Source of the DNA: an uncultured Fretibacterium sp.
GTDB taxonomy: Bacteria > Synergistota > Synergistia > Synergistales > Aminobacteriaceae
Assembly: GCA_947168585.1 (NCBI GenBank)
Contig: CAMVMK010000009.1
Span: 1 to 58,366, forward strand
DNA length: 58,366 bases
Direction: 5' to 3'
Below, one piece after another: positions 42,433-51,708 of this stretch. Position numbers and translations under genes: made by a program. Within the stretch, counting starts at the first letter, position 1. Each line of letters opens with the position of its first letter. Below the pieces are notes generated by a model. The model made no database searches. It saw only the letters and a program-made list of their open reading frames with translations, and was not told the DNA's origin.

Positions 42433-43276
42433 ACGCGGCATTTTCATAGAGAATTAAATTTTTCTCTTTGACGCTTAAATTTTCAAGGGCTTTGAAGTTT
42501 TCTACGCTTTCTTTTTGAGACGCCCAAGGCGAGTCAGTTCCAAAAATTACGCGTGAAACTCCAAAGCTCTTAATTATTTTTGTGAATTTTTCGGACGATA
42601 ACATCTCACACTCTTCAGGACTTTTATAAAATCCGTCGCTTAAAGGCTTAAAATTTCCGAGTGAAAAAGCTGTGTCAATATAAACTCCGTCATAATCAGC
42701 AAAAATTTTTTCAGCTTCGTCCCATGCCCGCCAGCCGCCCATGTGAGCAAGAATTATTTTTTTTACTCCGCGAATTTTTTTCAAAGCGTTATAAATTCTT
42801 TCAGGCATTGCAAAATCATTACCAGGAAAACCTATATCCCAGCCCGCGTGAATTAAAATTGCTAAATCTAAATCACAAGCGCAGGCAAGAATTTTTATAA
42901 ATTTTTCGTTGTCAATATTTAAGCCTTGATAAACTGGGTGAAGTTTTATACCTTTAATACCGGCCTGAGAAATTCTTTCTAATTCTGCTTCAAAATTTTC
43001 AAATTCCGGGTGCATTGCTCCGAACGAAATTATTTTTTTGTGTTCTAAATTTATTTTTATAGCGTTATCGTTAATACTTTGAACTTGTTTAGGGCTTGTA
43101 GCTACGGGCTGTAAAATTGAAAAGGAAACGCCCGACTCCCTCATTGAGAGTTCGAGCGCGCTTAATGTTCCGTCAGTAAAAGGCCGCGTGTGGCTTTTAG
43201 CCTGTAACTTTTCAATAGCTGACGCGGCGATTTTTTCCGGAAACGTATGAACGTGAAAATCTATAATTTTACTCAT
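42419..43276 (-). CDS. Amidohydrolase (amidohydrolase_2 family)
   Basis: A 285-residue metal-dependent TIM-barrel hydrolase or decarboxylase. Metal ligands are visible in 'DFHVHTF' at the N-terminus, 'LHPVYQG', 'ILIHAGWD', 'ILAHMGGW' and 'FGTDSPW'. The start at 43276 (MSKIIDFHVHT) overlaps the symporter stop by 8 bp (ATGAGTAA), indicating translational coupling, so its substrate may be what the symporter imports (inference). The substrate is unknown. Confidence 0.82.
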   Translation of the reverse strand: MSKIIDFHVHTFPEKIAASAIEKLQAKSHTRPFTDGTLSALELSMRESGVSFSILQPVATSPKQVQSINDNAIKINLEHKKIISFGAMHPEFENFEAELERISQAGIKGIKLHPVYQGLNIDNEKFIKILACACDLDLAILIHAGWDIGFPGNDFAMPERIYNALKKIRGVKKIILAHMGGWRAWDEAEKIFADYDGVYIDTAFSLGNFKPLSDGFYKSPEECEMLSSEKFTKIIKSFGVSRVIFGTDSPWASQKESVENFKALENLSVKEKNLILYENAASIVF

Positions 43277-44837
43277 CTGCGAGAGCCTTAGACTGTCTGA
43301 CCATGACCGTGCGGGTGTAGCAGGCAAAAGCGTCTTCTAAGAATTTTTTATCGGGCTTCGGCGTTACAAAACTTACTACAGGCACAATAATAAATCCTGC
43401 AAGCATACAAAAAGCTCCGGCGTTAATCGGCGATTGAAGCATTGCAGGGAAATCAGGTCGCACAAAAATATTGGCAGTCATTACAACGCTTGAGAAAATG
43501 AAATTAACCCAGCACGCAATTTTAGTAACTCCTTTCCAATATAAACTGTACATGAACGGTGCTAAAAATGCTCCGGCCAATGCTCCCCACGAAACTCCCA
43601 TTAACTGCGCTATGAAAGTTACGTTTGATTTATATTGTATTAAAGCCAAAATTACAGAAATTACTATGAAAATCACGATTAAAACTCTCATAATTTTTAA
43701 TTGCTTTTTCTCGTCCATATCTTTAATAACGTGATCTTTTAATAAATCAAGAGTTAAAGTCGAACTCGAAGCAAGAACAAGTGATGATAAAGTCGACATT
43801 GAAGCCGACAAAACTAAAATCACGACTACAGCAAGCAGAATATCAGGAAGTCCCGAAAGCATTACGGGGATTACAGAGTCGTAGCCTTCAGCAGGAACAC
43901 CCGCGCCGACAGGGTCTAATTGAGCCGTAAAAAGACGGCCGAAACCTCCTAAGAAATAGCAGCCTCCCGCGACTACAAGAGCAAATAAGGTTGAAATTAC
44001 TGTGCCTTTTGTAATGTCGCTCTCGTTTTTAATCGCGTAAAATTTTTGTACCATTTGAGGAAGTCCCCAAGTTCCTAAACTAGTTAAAATTACAACGAAC
44101 ATTAAATTAATAGGATCAGGCCCGAAAAATGAAGCAAAAATTCCAGGCGATTTCGCTAACGGCGTAGCTGCATGAGCATCTGAAATCTCCGCAAGTCCTG
44201 CCAAAGCGTTGATAAGTCCGCCTTTTGACGCTAAAACCGCAACAACAACCGCGCTGATGCCGAAAAGCATAATAATTCCCTGAATAAAATCATTTATAGC
44301 TGTAGCCATGTAACCGCCCGCGACAACATAAATGCACGTTAAAATTGCCATAGCTATAACGCAGATTGAATAATCTATACTGAAAGCCATTCCGAAAAGT
44401 CTGCTTAAACCGTTATATAAACTCGCTGTATAAGGAATTAAGAATACAAAGCATATTATCGAGGCAGCTATCTTTAATGCGTTACTCGTAAATCTTTTTC
44501 CGAAAAAGTCCGGCATTGTTGCACTTGATAAATATTGCGTCATTATTCTTGTGCGGCGGCCGAGAACAGCCCAAGCCATTAATGAGCCGATTACAGCATT
44601 GCCGAGCCCCGCCCATGTAGCTGAAAGACCGTAACGCCATCCGAACTGGCCTGCGTAGCCGACAAAGACAACAGCTGAAAAATAACTTGTTCCGTAAGCA
44701 AAAGCTGTAAGCCACGGGCCGACAGAACGTCCGCCTAATACGAAGCCGTTTACATCAGTAGAGTGTTTTCGGCAATATAAGCCTATACCGAGCATTATTC
44801 CGAAAAATATTAATACTAAAAAAATTTTCATGAACAT
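43269..44837 (-). CDS. Sodium:solute symporter (SSS family)
   Basis: A 522-residue inner-membrane transporter with about 13 helices. 'RKHSTDVNGFVLGGRSVGPWLTAFAYGTSYFSAVVFVGYAG' is the characteristic first part of the family, and 'YVVAGGYMATAINDFIQGIIM' the sodium-site region. It resembles pantothenate/proline-type members, but the substrate is not known. The ATG at 44837 is 11 bp after AGGAG; an upstream GTG overlaps that site. It is coupled to the downstream amidohydrolase. Confidence 0.88.
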   Translation of the reverse strand: MFMKIFLVLIFFGIMLGIGLYCRKHSTDVNGFVLGGRSVGPWLTAFAYGTSYFSAVVFVGYAGQFGWRYGLSATWAGLGNAVIGSLMAWAVLGRRTRIMTQYLSSATMPDFFGKRFTSNALKIAASIICFVFLIPYTASLYNGLSRLFGMAFSIDYSICVIAMAILTCIYVVAGGYMATAINDFIQGIIMLFGISAVVVAVLASKGGLINALAGLAEISDAHAATPLAKSPGIFASFFGPDPINLMFVVILTSLGTWGLPQMVQKFYAIKNESDITKGTVISTLFALVVAGGCYFLGGFGRLFTAQLDPVGAGVPAEGYDSVIPVMLSGLPDILLAVVVILVLSASMSTLSSLVLASSSTLTLDLLKDHVIKDMDEKKQLKIMRVLIVIFIVISVILALIQYKSNVTFIAQLMGVSWGALAGAFLAPFMYSLYWKGVTKIACWVNFIFSSVVMTANIFVRPDFPAMLQSPINAGAFCMLAGFIIVPVVSFVTPKPDKKFLEDAFACYTRTVMVRQSKALADE

Positions 44838-44926
44838 AATTTTGTCCACTCCTGAATTATAAAAATTTCGGGGGAAATTTTACGCATAAATTTCAGAAAA
44901 TCAACGCTCAAAAAAGATAGCAAATT

Positions 44927-45691
44927 TTAATGTCCGTGAGGTTTTAAGTCGAGCATTGCTTTTTCGTAAATTAAATCCGAACGCAGCAAAAATATAAAAC
45001 ACAAACTTAACGGCGCAACAGCAAGCCAAATACTTTTCTCAGCAAGATAATTACACGCAAAAGTCATCACAGTACCGCCCATGAAAAAAGCAAAAATTAT
45101 TTTAGCATGCTTAGCTGCCTTTGCCTGCGCTTCTGCTTCCTGCTCATGATGTTTTATTACTCTCGCTATACTTATTCCGATCTGACGGACATGATTAGTT
45201 AAAAACGTTGTAGCCATTGGAATACCTTCGGCTTGTCTGAAAGTGTTAAACTGCATTGCGCACAAAAAATTTATTAAAACCTGCGAAATTTGTTCCGGCC
45301 ATGACAAAGGCATTAATCCCAAAATAAATAAAACTATAATTTCAATCCCTACAAGCATTGTATCCCAGCGTATAAAATGAGTTTTGCGGACTTTTTGAGG
45401 CAGAATTTCTGATAAAACCGTCCCGAATATATACGCCGTAAAAGGAATTAAATAGTAAAGCGCCTCTTTAATTTCACCGCTCCCGACAGCCATAGCCATT
45501 TTTACTATATTTCCGGTCTGGGCGTTGCTGAAAACTCCTCCGCGTAAGTTGTAAGTGAAAAGCCCCATCATTCCGGCGGCTATAGTCAAAAGTTCAAAAA
45601 TATAATATTTCTCGCAAGTTAAATAAAATTCTTTATGTAACTCGTTATGAAGCTCTTTATGCTTCTCGCTCTTAAAAATTTCTTCTTTCAT
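44927..45691 (-). CDS. YoaK/DUF1275 family membrane protein
   Basis: A 254-residue protein with about six transmembrane helices. 'GVFSNAQTGNIVKMAMAVGSG' is the family hallmark, followed by 'FRQAEGIPMATTFLTNHVRQIG'. Function unknown for the family. Its Shine-Dalgarno-like AGGAAGTAAAAGGAAA comes from a heptamer array that also ends the addA-like gene 22 bp upstream. Confidence 0.85.
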   Translation of the reverse strand: MKEEIFKSEKHKELHNELHKEFYLTCEKYYIFELLTIAAGMMGLFTYNLRGGVFSNAQTGNIVKMAMAVGSGEIKEALYYLIPFTAYIFGTVLSEILPQKVRKTHFIRWDTMLVGIEIIVLFILGLMPLSWPEQISQVLINFLCAMQFNTFRQAEGIPMATTFLTNHVRQIGISIARVIKHHEQEAEAQAKAAKHAKIIFAFFMGGTVMTFACNYLAEKSIWLAVAPLSLCFIFLLRSDLIYEKAMLDLKPHGH

Positions 45692-45700
45692 TTTCCTTTT

Positions 45701-45719
45701 ACTTCCTAATTCCTACTTG
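45701..45719. repeat. Heptamer array joining the addA-like and yoaK-like genes
   Basis: Minus strand CAAGTAGGAATTAGGAAGT. Its TAG is the stop codon of the addA-like gene and the purine-rich end precedes the next ATG. Confidence 0.65.
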
Positions 45720-48700
45720 AAATAAGCGCAGCCTTTTTTGAACGGACAGAAAGCGCAATGTTCGAGTTTGGGATTTAATTTTTTTGACGCGCAGGATTCG
45801 GAGGCGTTTGAAATTCGAGCTTTTATTTCGTCAAAATTTCTGCAGATTCTCTCCTTAAAAATTCCCTCGCGTAAAAATGCCGTAACCGTTTTAATTTCGT
45901 CTTGGCCTGTCAACTCGTGGGCTATAAAAGCGTAAAAATCAAGCTGTGATTCATAAAGCCCTGACGGAGCATTATCAACTGCTGTGATTTTATAGTCAAT
46001 TAATTTATTTTCATAAATAGCGTCAATAGCACCGGCCAAAGAAGTTTTATTATCGAGCCTTAAAGAAAATCTATACTCGCGTTTAATATCCTGACGGCCT
46101 CTTAACTCAAAGCCGAGTTCGCTCGCGGCGAATTTCAAAAGCCATTCTTTGAGCGTAGATTTTTTTTCTTTATTGCGCCAAACATCACGGATTTGAGGCG
46201 GAAGTTTAGCTATCATTTCGCGGTCATTGAGATAATATTCAAGTTCGGCTTCAAAATTTTCATTAACAGGCCAGCGCGATAAAATCCAGTGTGCGAGGCT
46301 TCCTAAATCCGCACCGCCGATAAAATTTTTATCTTCTTCTTGATCCTTGTCTGTTAATTCCCATGAAAGAGTCAAGCCTTGTCTGTAACGTCTACGCCAT
46401 GCAAAAGGACACCACTCGAATAAAGAAAACGCGCTTGCAGAAATTTGACGCAGAGAATTTTCAGCGTGAATTATTTTAGCGTGAGTAAAATTTTCGTTTT
46501 GAGATTCGATTTTTTCTTGAACTTCAGGAGTTTCGACCCATTCAGCATATTTAATTTCTTCTTTAGTGTCGTCATCAATATTATCAAGCAAAAAATTTGT
46601 CCATGAATTTTTATAAGGCTCGCCGTTTTTCTTATCAATCATTCCGCAAAAAATTAAACTGTCCTGAGCCCGTGTAGCAGCAACATAAAATAATCTCTGT
46701 TCTTCTTCTAATTCTCCCTGCTCCGATATAAGGCTCTCCCATTTAACGAGGCGCGGTTTTTCTTTTTCTGCTGTCGAGATACATTCGTCCGGAATATCTG
46801 AAAATACAAGCCCTAAATCTTTTGACGGCCTCAAAGGATTATTCTCTGATTTTTTCTTAATTTGAGTGTCGAAAATAATCGTTACAGGATATTCAAGACC
46901 TTTTGAAGAGTGAACGGCTGTTAAATTCACGGCGTTTTCGTTTTCGTCATGCCATTTAGGCTCTTCGATTTTTAATTCGCGTTTAACTGCACGTGTCAGC
47001 CATTCAGCGCAGGCCGTAAGACTTGAAGTCCCCGACTGCTGAAAAGCCCTCGACATTGAAAGAGCGAGCCGGAAATTTCTTAAAACTCTAAGTCTGTCTT
47101 TTTCCGAATAACATGAAAGCCATCGTCTGTCTTTATTAAAAATTTCGAGCAGACCTGCAGGCCCTTCGTTGTTGCCGATTAAAGAAAGATATTCGAGACG
47201 CGAATAAGTCTCCGGGAGATTATTTTTTACGAGATTTATTAAATTTATTTTTTTGCCCGCGTTCATAAAAATTTTATTGATAACATCATCTTCATCAGCT
47301 CCTGAAAAAGGCGACATCAGCCACCCCGCTACAGAAAAATCATCGTTGAAATCTGCGGCGGCTCGCAGCATACATACAACATCACCAATTTCGCCGCGTG
47401 TGAAAAAATCTTCGCTTCTGTCTCTAATTGACGGGATATTAAATTTTTCGAGAGCTGCCTCAATGTGAGGATAAACGCCCCTCGTGCGCGATAAAACTGT
47501 AAAATCTGAGAATTTCACCGGCCTTATTATTTTTGCTTTTTTGTCCCAAATTGTGCGACCCTCGCTGACCCATTTTGAAATATTAAAAGCTAATTCTTCG
47601 GCTAAAGTTTTACGGGTTTCAGATAAATCTTTTTCGTTTTTTGCCAAAATTATTTTGAAGTCCGGCATAGTTACGTTTTCATTTCTTGCGGCTTCGAGAG
47701 AGTCAAATTCAACTTTGCTCATTATTTCGTCTTTACCTAAGCCGTTGCGCCATAATGAAGAAAAAATATCATTAAATCTTTCGAGCAGAGATTTTCGGGT
47801 TCTGAAACTTTTATCGAGATTTATTTTTCGATAATCTTTACTGCTCATCAACGAGGCGAATAATTTAGGCTCAGCATGACGGAATTTATAAATTGACTGC
47901 TTTACATCTCCGACTAAAAATAAACTTATGTCTGAATCTTCTTCGTCCTGCAGAGCGTCTATCATATTAAATTGTAATTGGTCAGTGTCTTGAAATTCGT
48001 CGACTAAAATATGCTTAAATTTATTCTGCACGGATTTATTTTTGATAGCGTCGCCTGCGTGCAAAATCATATCCGAGAACGATAAAAGGCCGCGTCTGCG
48101 TTTCATCATGTCCCACATTCCCCAAGATACGGCGCAGAATTTCAATAAAGTTTTACGCATCAATAATTCTTCGGCTGTAAAATCTTTGTCGAAAGTTTGC
48201 GAAATTTCTTTTAATAAATCCGAGCGTGTTTTCCGCCATTCAGTTATGCTCATTCCTAAAAATTCCGTTAAGGTTTTGAAAATTTTTGCGGGTGAGCCTG
48301 TGATTTTTTTATCTTTATTTACGATTATAGAATTATAGAAAAATTTTAAGGCTTCGAGGTCGTCAGGAGAATTTAATTTCTGCCAGTTTAATAATTCGAT
48401 TAAATTTACAACGGATTCGCTTGAAGATTTAGAGTCAGGAATTTCAAAATTTATAATTTCTTCCCAAACATCGCGCCATTCGTTTCTTAAAAATTTTTGA
48501 ATTTCTCCGCGTGTATTTTCGATTAAATTATCATTTTCAGACCAGTCTAACATTTCCTGCCAATTATTTCCGGACGAGGCGTGAAGTTCAGCAACGGCGC
48601 GGGCGAAGTCGCTTAATCTGTTTGAGCACCATTTATTGACTGCGTTAGTCATGAATTTATCTTCGTCTAAAAATTTTGCGTTTTTCTGTAAAGTTTTATC

Positions 48701-49177
48701 GCCGTAAGTCCTTGCTAATTCTCTTAAATTTGCAAATTCGGCGGCATTTCGTATACTTTCCCAAAATTCCTGCTCCTGTTGAGGTGTTATGACGTTTGCA
48801 GTCGGGTCAATATCGAGCGATAAACCAGACTCGCGGATTAATCTTCCTGCGAATGAATGAATGGTTGAGATCCAAGTATCTGTGAGGCCGTCTAAAATTT
48901 CATTTTTTCGTTCAGTTTCTTCAGATTTTTCGAGTTTGCTTTTAATTTCTTTAATAATACGCTCTTTCATTTCGGCGGCGGCGGCTTCAGTGAAAGTCAA
49001 AGTTAAAATTTCGGAGGGTTTTAATTCTCCGTTATCAATTAAAAGTCTTGCGTAACGGTTAGACAGAACCCAAGTTTTACCAGTCCCGGCTCCTGCTCCT
49101 ACGGTGATTTTTTTATCGTCAGCAGTAATTGCATCGCGCTGACCCGGAGGAGTGTCTTGCGACAAATTAAAATTCAT
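45713..49177 (-). CDS. AddA-like UvrD-family helicase with C-terminal Fe-S PD-(D/E)XK nuclease
   Basis: A 1154-residue protein for double-strand-break processing. Walker A is 'VGAGAGTGKTWVLSNRYARLL', Walker B 'ILVDEFQDTDQLQ', and later motifs include 'GDVKQSIYKFRHA', 'TAVHSSKGLEYPV' and 'RLFYVAATRAQDSL'. The nuclease domain has His963, Asp1052 (GAID), Asp1061 and Lys1063 (IDYK). Cys923 plus Cys1141, Cys1144 and Cys1150 form the C...CxxCx5C pattern of an iron-sulfur cluster, which is usual in AddB and Cas4 rather than AddA. No addB is next to it. CAAGGAG precedes the ATG. The stop lies in a heptamer array. Confidence 0.85.
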   Translation of the reverse strand: MNFNLSQDTPPGQRDAITADDKKITVGAGAGTGKTWVLSNRYARLLIDNGELKPSEILTLTFTEAAAAEMKERIIKEIKSKLEKSEETERKNEILDGLTDTWISTIHSFAGRLIRESGLSLDIDPTANVITPQQEQEFWESIRNAAEFANLRELARTYGDKTLQKNAKFLDEDKFMTNAVNKWCSNRLSDFARAVAELHASSGNNWQEMLDWSENDNLIENTRGEIQKFLRNEWRDVWEEIINFEIPDSKSSSESVVNLIELLNWQKLNSPDDLEALKFFYNSIIVNKDKKITGSPAKIFKTLTEFLGMSITEWRKTRSDLLKEISQTFDKDFTAEELLMRKTLLKFCAVSWGMWDMMKRRRGLLSFSDMILHAGDAIKNKSVQNKFKHILVDEFQDTDQLQFNMIDALQDEEDSDISLFLVGDVKQSIYKFRHAEPKLFASLMSSKDYRKINLDKSFRTRKSLLERFNDIFSSLWRNGLGKDEIMSKVEFDSLEAARNENVTMPDFKIILAKNEKDLSETRKTLAEELAFNISKWVSEGRTIWDKKAKIIRPVKFSDFTVLSRTRGVYPHIEAALEKFNIPSIRDRSEDFFTRGEIGDVVCMLRAAADFNDDFSVAGWLMSPFSGADEDDVINKIFMNAGKKINLINLVKNNLPETYSRLEYLSLIGNNEGPAGLLEIFNKDRRWLSCYSEKDRLRVLRNFRLALSMSRAFQQSGTSSLTACAEWLTRAVKRELKIEEPKWHDENENAVNLTAVHSSKGLEYPVTIIFDTQIKKKSENNPLRPSKDLGLVFSDIPDECISTAEKEKPRLVKWESLISEQGELEEEQRLFYVAATRAQDSLIFCGMIDKKNGEPYKNSWTNFLLDNIDDDTKEEIKYAEWVETPEVQEKIESQNENFTHAKIIHAENSLRQISASAFSLFEWCPFAWRRRYRQGLTLSWELTDKDQEEDKNFIGGADLGSLAHWILSRWPVNENFEAELEYYLNDREMIAKLPPQIRDVWRNKEKKSTLKEWLLKFAASELGFELRGRQDIKREYRFSLRLDNKTSLAGAIDAIYENKLIDYKITAVDNAPSGLYESQLDFYAFIAHELTGQDEIKTVTAFLREGIFKERICRNFDEIKARISNASESCASKKLNPKLEHCAFCPFKKGCAYFK

Positions 49178-49257
49178 GATTATTAATCTCCTTGAAAAGT
49201 TTATAAGATTTTGCGGCAGTTAATTTCAGTTCAGCTTTTTGTAGTTGAAAAAGTAGT

Positions 49258-49302
49258 TGAAAAAAAACTGACGCGGCTTATATTATCATAAACCACGTCA
49301 GT
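49258..49302 (-). terminator. Rho-independent terminator of the ferredoxin gene
   Basis: The minus strand has ACTGACG paired with CGTCAGT, inner GG/CC and TAT/ATA pairs, and then TTTTTTTT. One of the clearest terminators in the window. Confidence 0.85.
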
Positions 49303-49330
49303 GAAAATTCTGAAGTTAAATTAAAAATTT

Positions 49331-49501
49331 TTACTGTGAAATCGCGCTAACCGGGCAGGTTGATACGCAGCTTCCGCAATCTACACAGGCTCCTGCATCA
49401 ACGCTGGCTTTGCCGTCAGTTACGGAAATAGCTGAAACCGGGCAAGCCCCTACACATGATTCACAACCTACACATACGCTCTGATCTACTTTTGCTGCCA
49501 T
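49331..49501 (-). CDS. 2[4Fe-4S] ferredoxin
   Basis: A 56-residue clostridial-type ferredoxin that carries electrons between anaerobic oxidoreductases. Two cluster motifs, 'CVGCESCVGACP' and 'CVDCGSCVSTCP', supply eight Cys, and the two halves are clear internal repeats (CPVSAIS in both). GAGGAGG lies before the ATG and a strong terminator follows, so it is a single-gene transcript. Confidence 0.95.
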   Translation of the reverse strand: MAAKVDQSVCVGCESCVGACPVSAISVTDGKASVDAGACVDCGSCVSTCPVSAISQ

Positions 49502-49632
49502 AATAAATTCCTCCTCTTGAGATTTTCGTTTTAGTTTTTTTATTTCATCGTGAAGTCCCTCTTACCTCGCGACGAATAAATTATAACACATAAATTCAGT
49601 TATGCACGTGTTTTATAAATCCAACTTGAATT

Positions 49633-51594
49633 TTACTTTGAAATTTTTGCGTTCAAGTCCTCGATTTTCAGAGAAATATTTTCCCAGTCTGAATATAAAT
49701 TTTGAATTTCTTTATCTAATTTATCGCGTTCAATCATTAAATTTTTGACTTTCAAACCGTCTTTCAATGTTTCAGGCTCGCATAAAGCCGCGTCAATTTC
49801 GTTAAGGCGCGTTTCAGAGTCCGAAATTTTTTTCTCGCATTGAGATAAATTTTTTTTAAGTTCTTTTAATTCCTGTTTAACTTGAAAATTATTTACGGCC
49901 TGAGAATTTTTATTTTCAGATTTTTTAACTGGCGTTGAATTTTCAGGAATTGCCGCTAAATTTTCTTTCTGACTGCCGATCAGGCTGGCGCGTTTCTCTA
50001 AGAACCATGAATAATTGCCCGGATAATCATATAAAATTCCGTCTCTAATCTCTAAAACTCTTTCAGCTAAAACATCAAGAAAATGTCTATCATGAGAAAC
50101 TATTAATAAAGTTCCTTGATATTTTAACAAAGCCCTTTCAACTATTTCGCGCGTGTCAAAATCTAAGTGGTTTGTAGGCTCGTCTAAAATTAAAAAATTC
50201 GTCTCCTCAAGCATCAATTTATAAAGAGCGAGTCGTGCTTTTTCTCCGCCGGACAAAACTGAAGCAGATTTATAAATATCATCACCGGAAAATAAAAACG
50301 CTCCTAATAAATTTCTCCTTTCAACGTCATTTAATTTTGACGAAACAGAGCGCGCTTCCTCCCAGACTGTATTAGAATAATTTATATTTGCCGCGCTTTC
50401 TTGAGAATAATACGAAAATTTTACGTTATGTCCGAGTTTAATATCGCCGGAGCTTGGCAGCTCGTTTTGACTTAATAAACGCAATAAAGTCGATTTTCCT
50501 GCGCCGTTCACGCCGACAAGAGCAACTCTTTCGCCGCGATTGATAACGAAATTTACATCACTGAAAACTTTTAAGTCTCCGTAATTTTTCGCTAAATTTT
50601 GAACTTTTAAGACTTCCCAGCCGCTTGGAGGAGCTTCAGGGATTTTAATTTTCACGGTTTTATTTGCGGAGGCTAATTCTATGCGTTCGATTTTTTCAAG
50701 CTGTTTGACTCGGCTTTGAACTTGAGCGGCCTTTGTAGCTTTGTATCTGAAACGAGTTATAAAAGACTCGATTTTTTGAATTTTGCTTTGCTGCTGGGCG
50801 TAGGCTTTCTCTAATAATTCTTTATTCTGTTCGCGGATTTCAATATATTCATCGTAACTTAAAGGATAAAAATTTATAACTCCGCGTTCAAGTTCCGCGA
50901 TACCGTCAGCAACATTTTCTAAAAATCTTTGATCGTGAGAGACAGCCGCCACTGCTCCGTGATGAGTTCTCAGCCAGCCTTCAAGCCATTCCATACTCTC
51001 AGTATCTAAATGGTTAGTCGGTTCGTCTAATAATAAAACATCAGGCGAAGATAATAAAAGCGCGGCCATAGCAATTCTCATTTTCCAGCCGCCGGAAAAA
51101 TCTCTGCAGTTTTTATTTTCGTCGCCTTTTTTGAAGCCTAAACCGTGAAGAATTTTCATAGCCATAGCCTCGAAAGCAAAGCCGCCGGAATTTTCAAATC
51201 TTCGTTCAAGCCTCGAATGTTCATTTAATAAATCGTTTTGATTTTCTTGAGTATCCTGCCTGTCGGCAGACAGGGCCGATAATTTTTCTTCAACATCGCG
51301 GAGTTTTAATTCGATTTTAGAAATTCCCGCGCTGTCTTTCAAATATTGCATCAAAGGCACAGGCTCTAATTCTATTAAATCCTGAGGAAGATAGCCGACA
51401 GTTAAATTTTTTGAGCGTTCTATAGTTCCGCTGTCGGTTTCGATCTGCCCTGTTAAAGCCCGGAGCAAAGTAGTTTTGCCCGCGCCGTTAGCTCCGACTA
51501 TGCCTATTCTTGCGTTGTCATTAATTCGGAGATTTAAGTTTTTGAAAATAATTTTTTCGCCGAAAGATAAATTCAAATTTTTAATTTCAATCAT
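49633..51594 (-). CDS. ABC-F family ATPase (ribosome-associated)
   Basis: A 653-residue soluble protein with two ABC domains and no membrane segment. The first Walker A is GIVGANGAGKTTLL with signature 'DFSGGWKMRIAMAALLLS' and 'LLLDEPTNHLD'. The second is ALVGVNGAGKSTLL with 'VLSGGEKARLALYKLM' and 'LILDEPTNHLD'. The linker between them has the P-site helices ('RFRYKATKAAQVQSRVKQL'). The C-terminus is a coiled coil. It resembles YdiF/Uup. The stretch LSADRQ (about residue 110) is read from a palindromic repeat at 51255-51274. No clear ribosome-binding site is seen before the ATG. Confidence 0.93.
   Translation of the reverse strand: MIEIKNLNLSFGEKIIFKNLNLRINDNARIGIVGANGAGKTTLLRALTGQIETDSGTIERSKNLTVGYLPQDLIELEPVPLMQYLKDSAGISKIELKLRDVEEKLSALSADRQDTQENQNDLLNEHSRLERRFENSGGFAFEAMAMKILHGLGFKKGDENKNCRDFSGGWKMRIAMAALLLSSPDVLLLDEPTNHLDTESMEWLEGWLRTHHGAVAAVSHDQRFLENVADGIAELERGVINFYPLSYDEYIEIREQNKELLEKAYAQQQSKIQKIESFITRFRYKATKAAQVQSRVKQLEKIERIELASANKTVKIKIPEAPPSGWEVLKVQNLAKNYGDLKVFSDVNFVINRGERVALVGVNGAGKSTLLRLLSQNELPSSGDIKLGHNVKFSYYSQESAANINYSNTVWEEARSVSSKLNDVERRNLLGAFLFSGDDIYKSASVLSGGEKARLALYKLMLEETNFLILDEPTNHLDFDTREIVERALLKYQGTLLIVSHDRHFLDVLAERVLEIRDGILYDYPGNYSWFLEKRASLIGSQKENLAAIPENSTPVKKSENKNSQAVNNFQVKQELKELKKNLSQCEKKISDSETRLNEIDAALCEPETLKDGLKVKNLMIERDKLDKEIQNLYSDWENISLKIEDLNAKISK
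51255..51274 (-). repeat. GC-rich palindromic element inside the ABC-F gene
   Basis: Minus strand CCTGTCTGCCGACAGGCAGG. Two overlapping hairpins are possible: CCTGTC/GACAGG and CTGCC/GGCAG. It encodes L-S-A-D-R-Q in frame. Confidence 0.75.
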
Positions 51595-51708
51595 AATTAA
51601 TAATTATAAAATATTTCGCATAAAATCACGGTGTTATTTAAGTCTTTTGCGATTATAATTTAAGCGTCAAAAATTTTTCTTTAATTTTTTTAGGAGGGTA
51701 ATTTTCTA

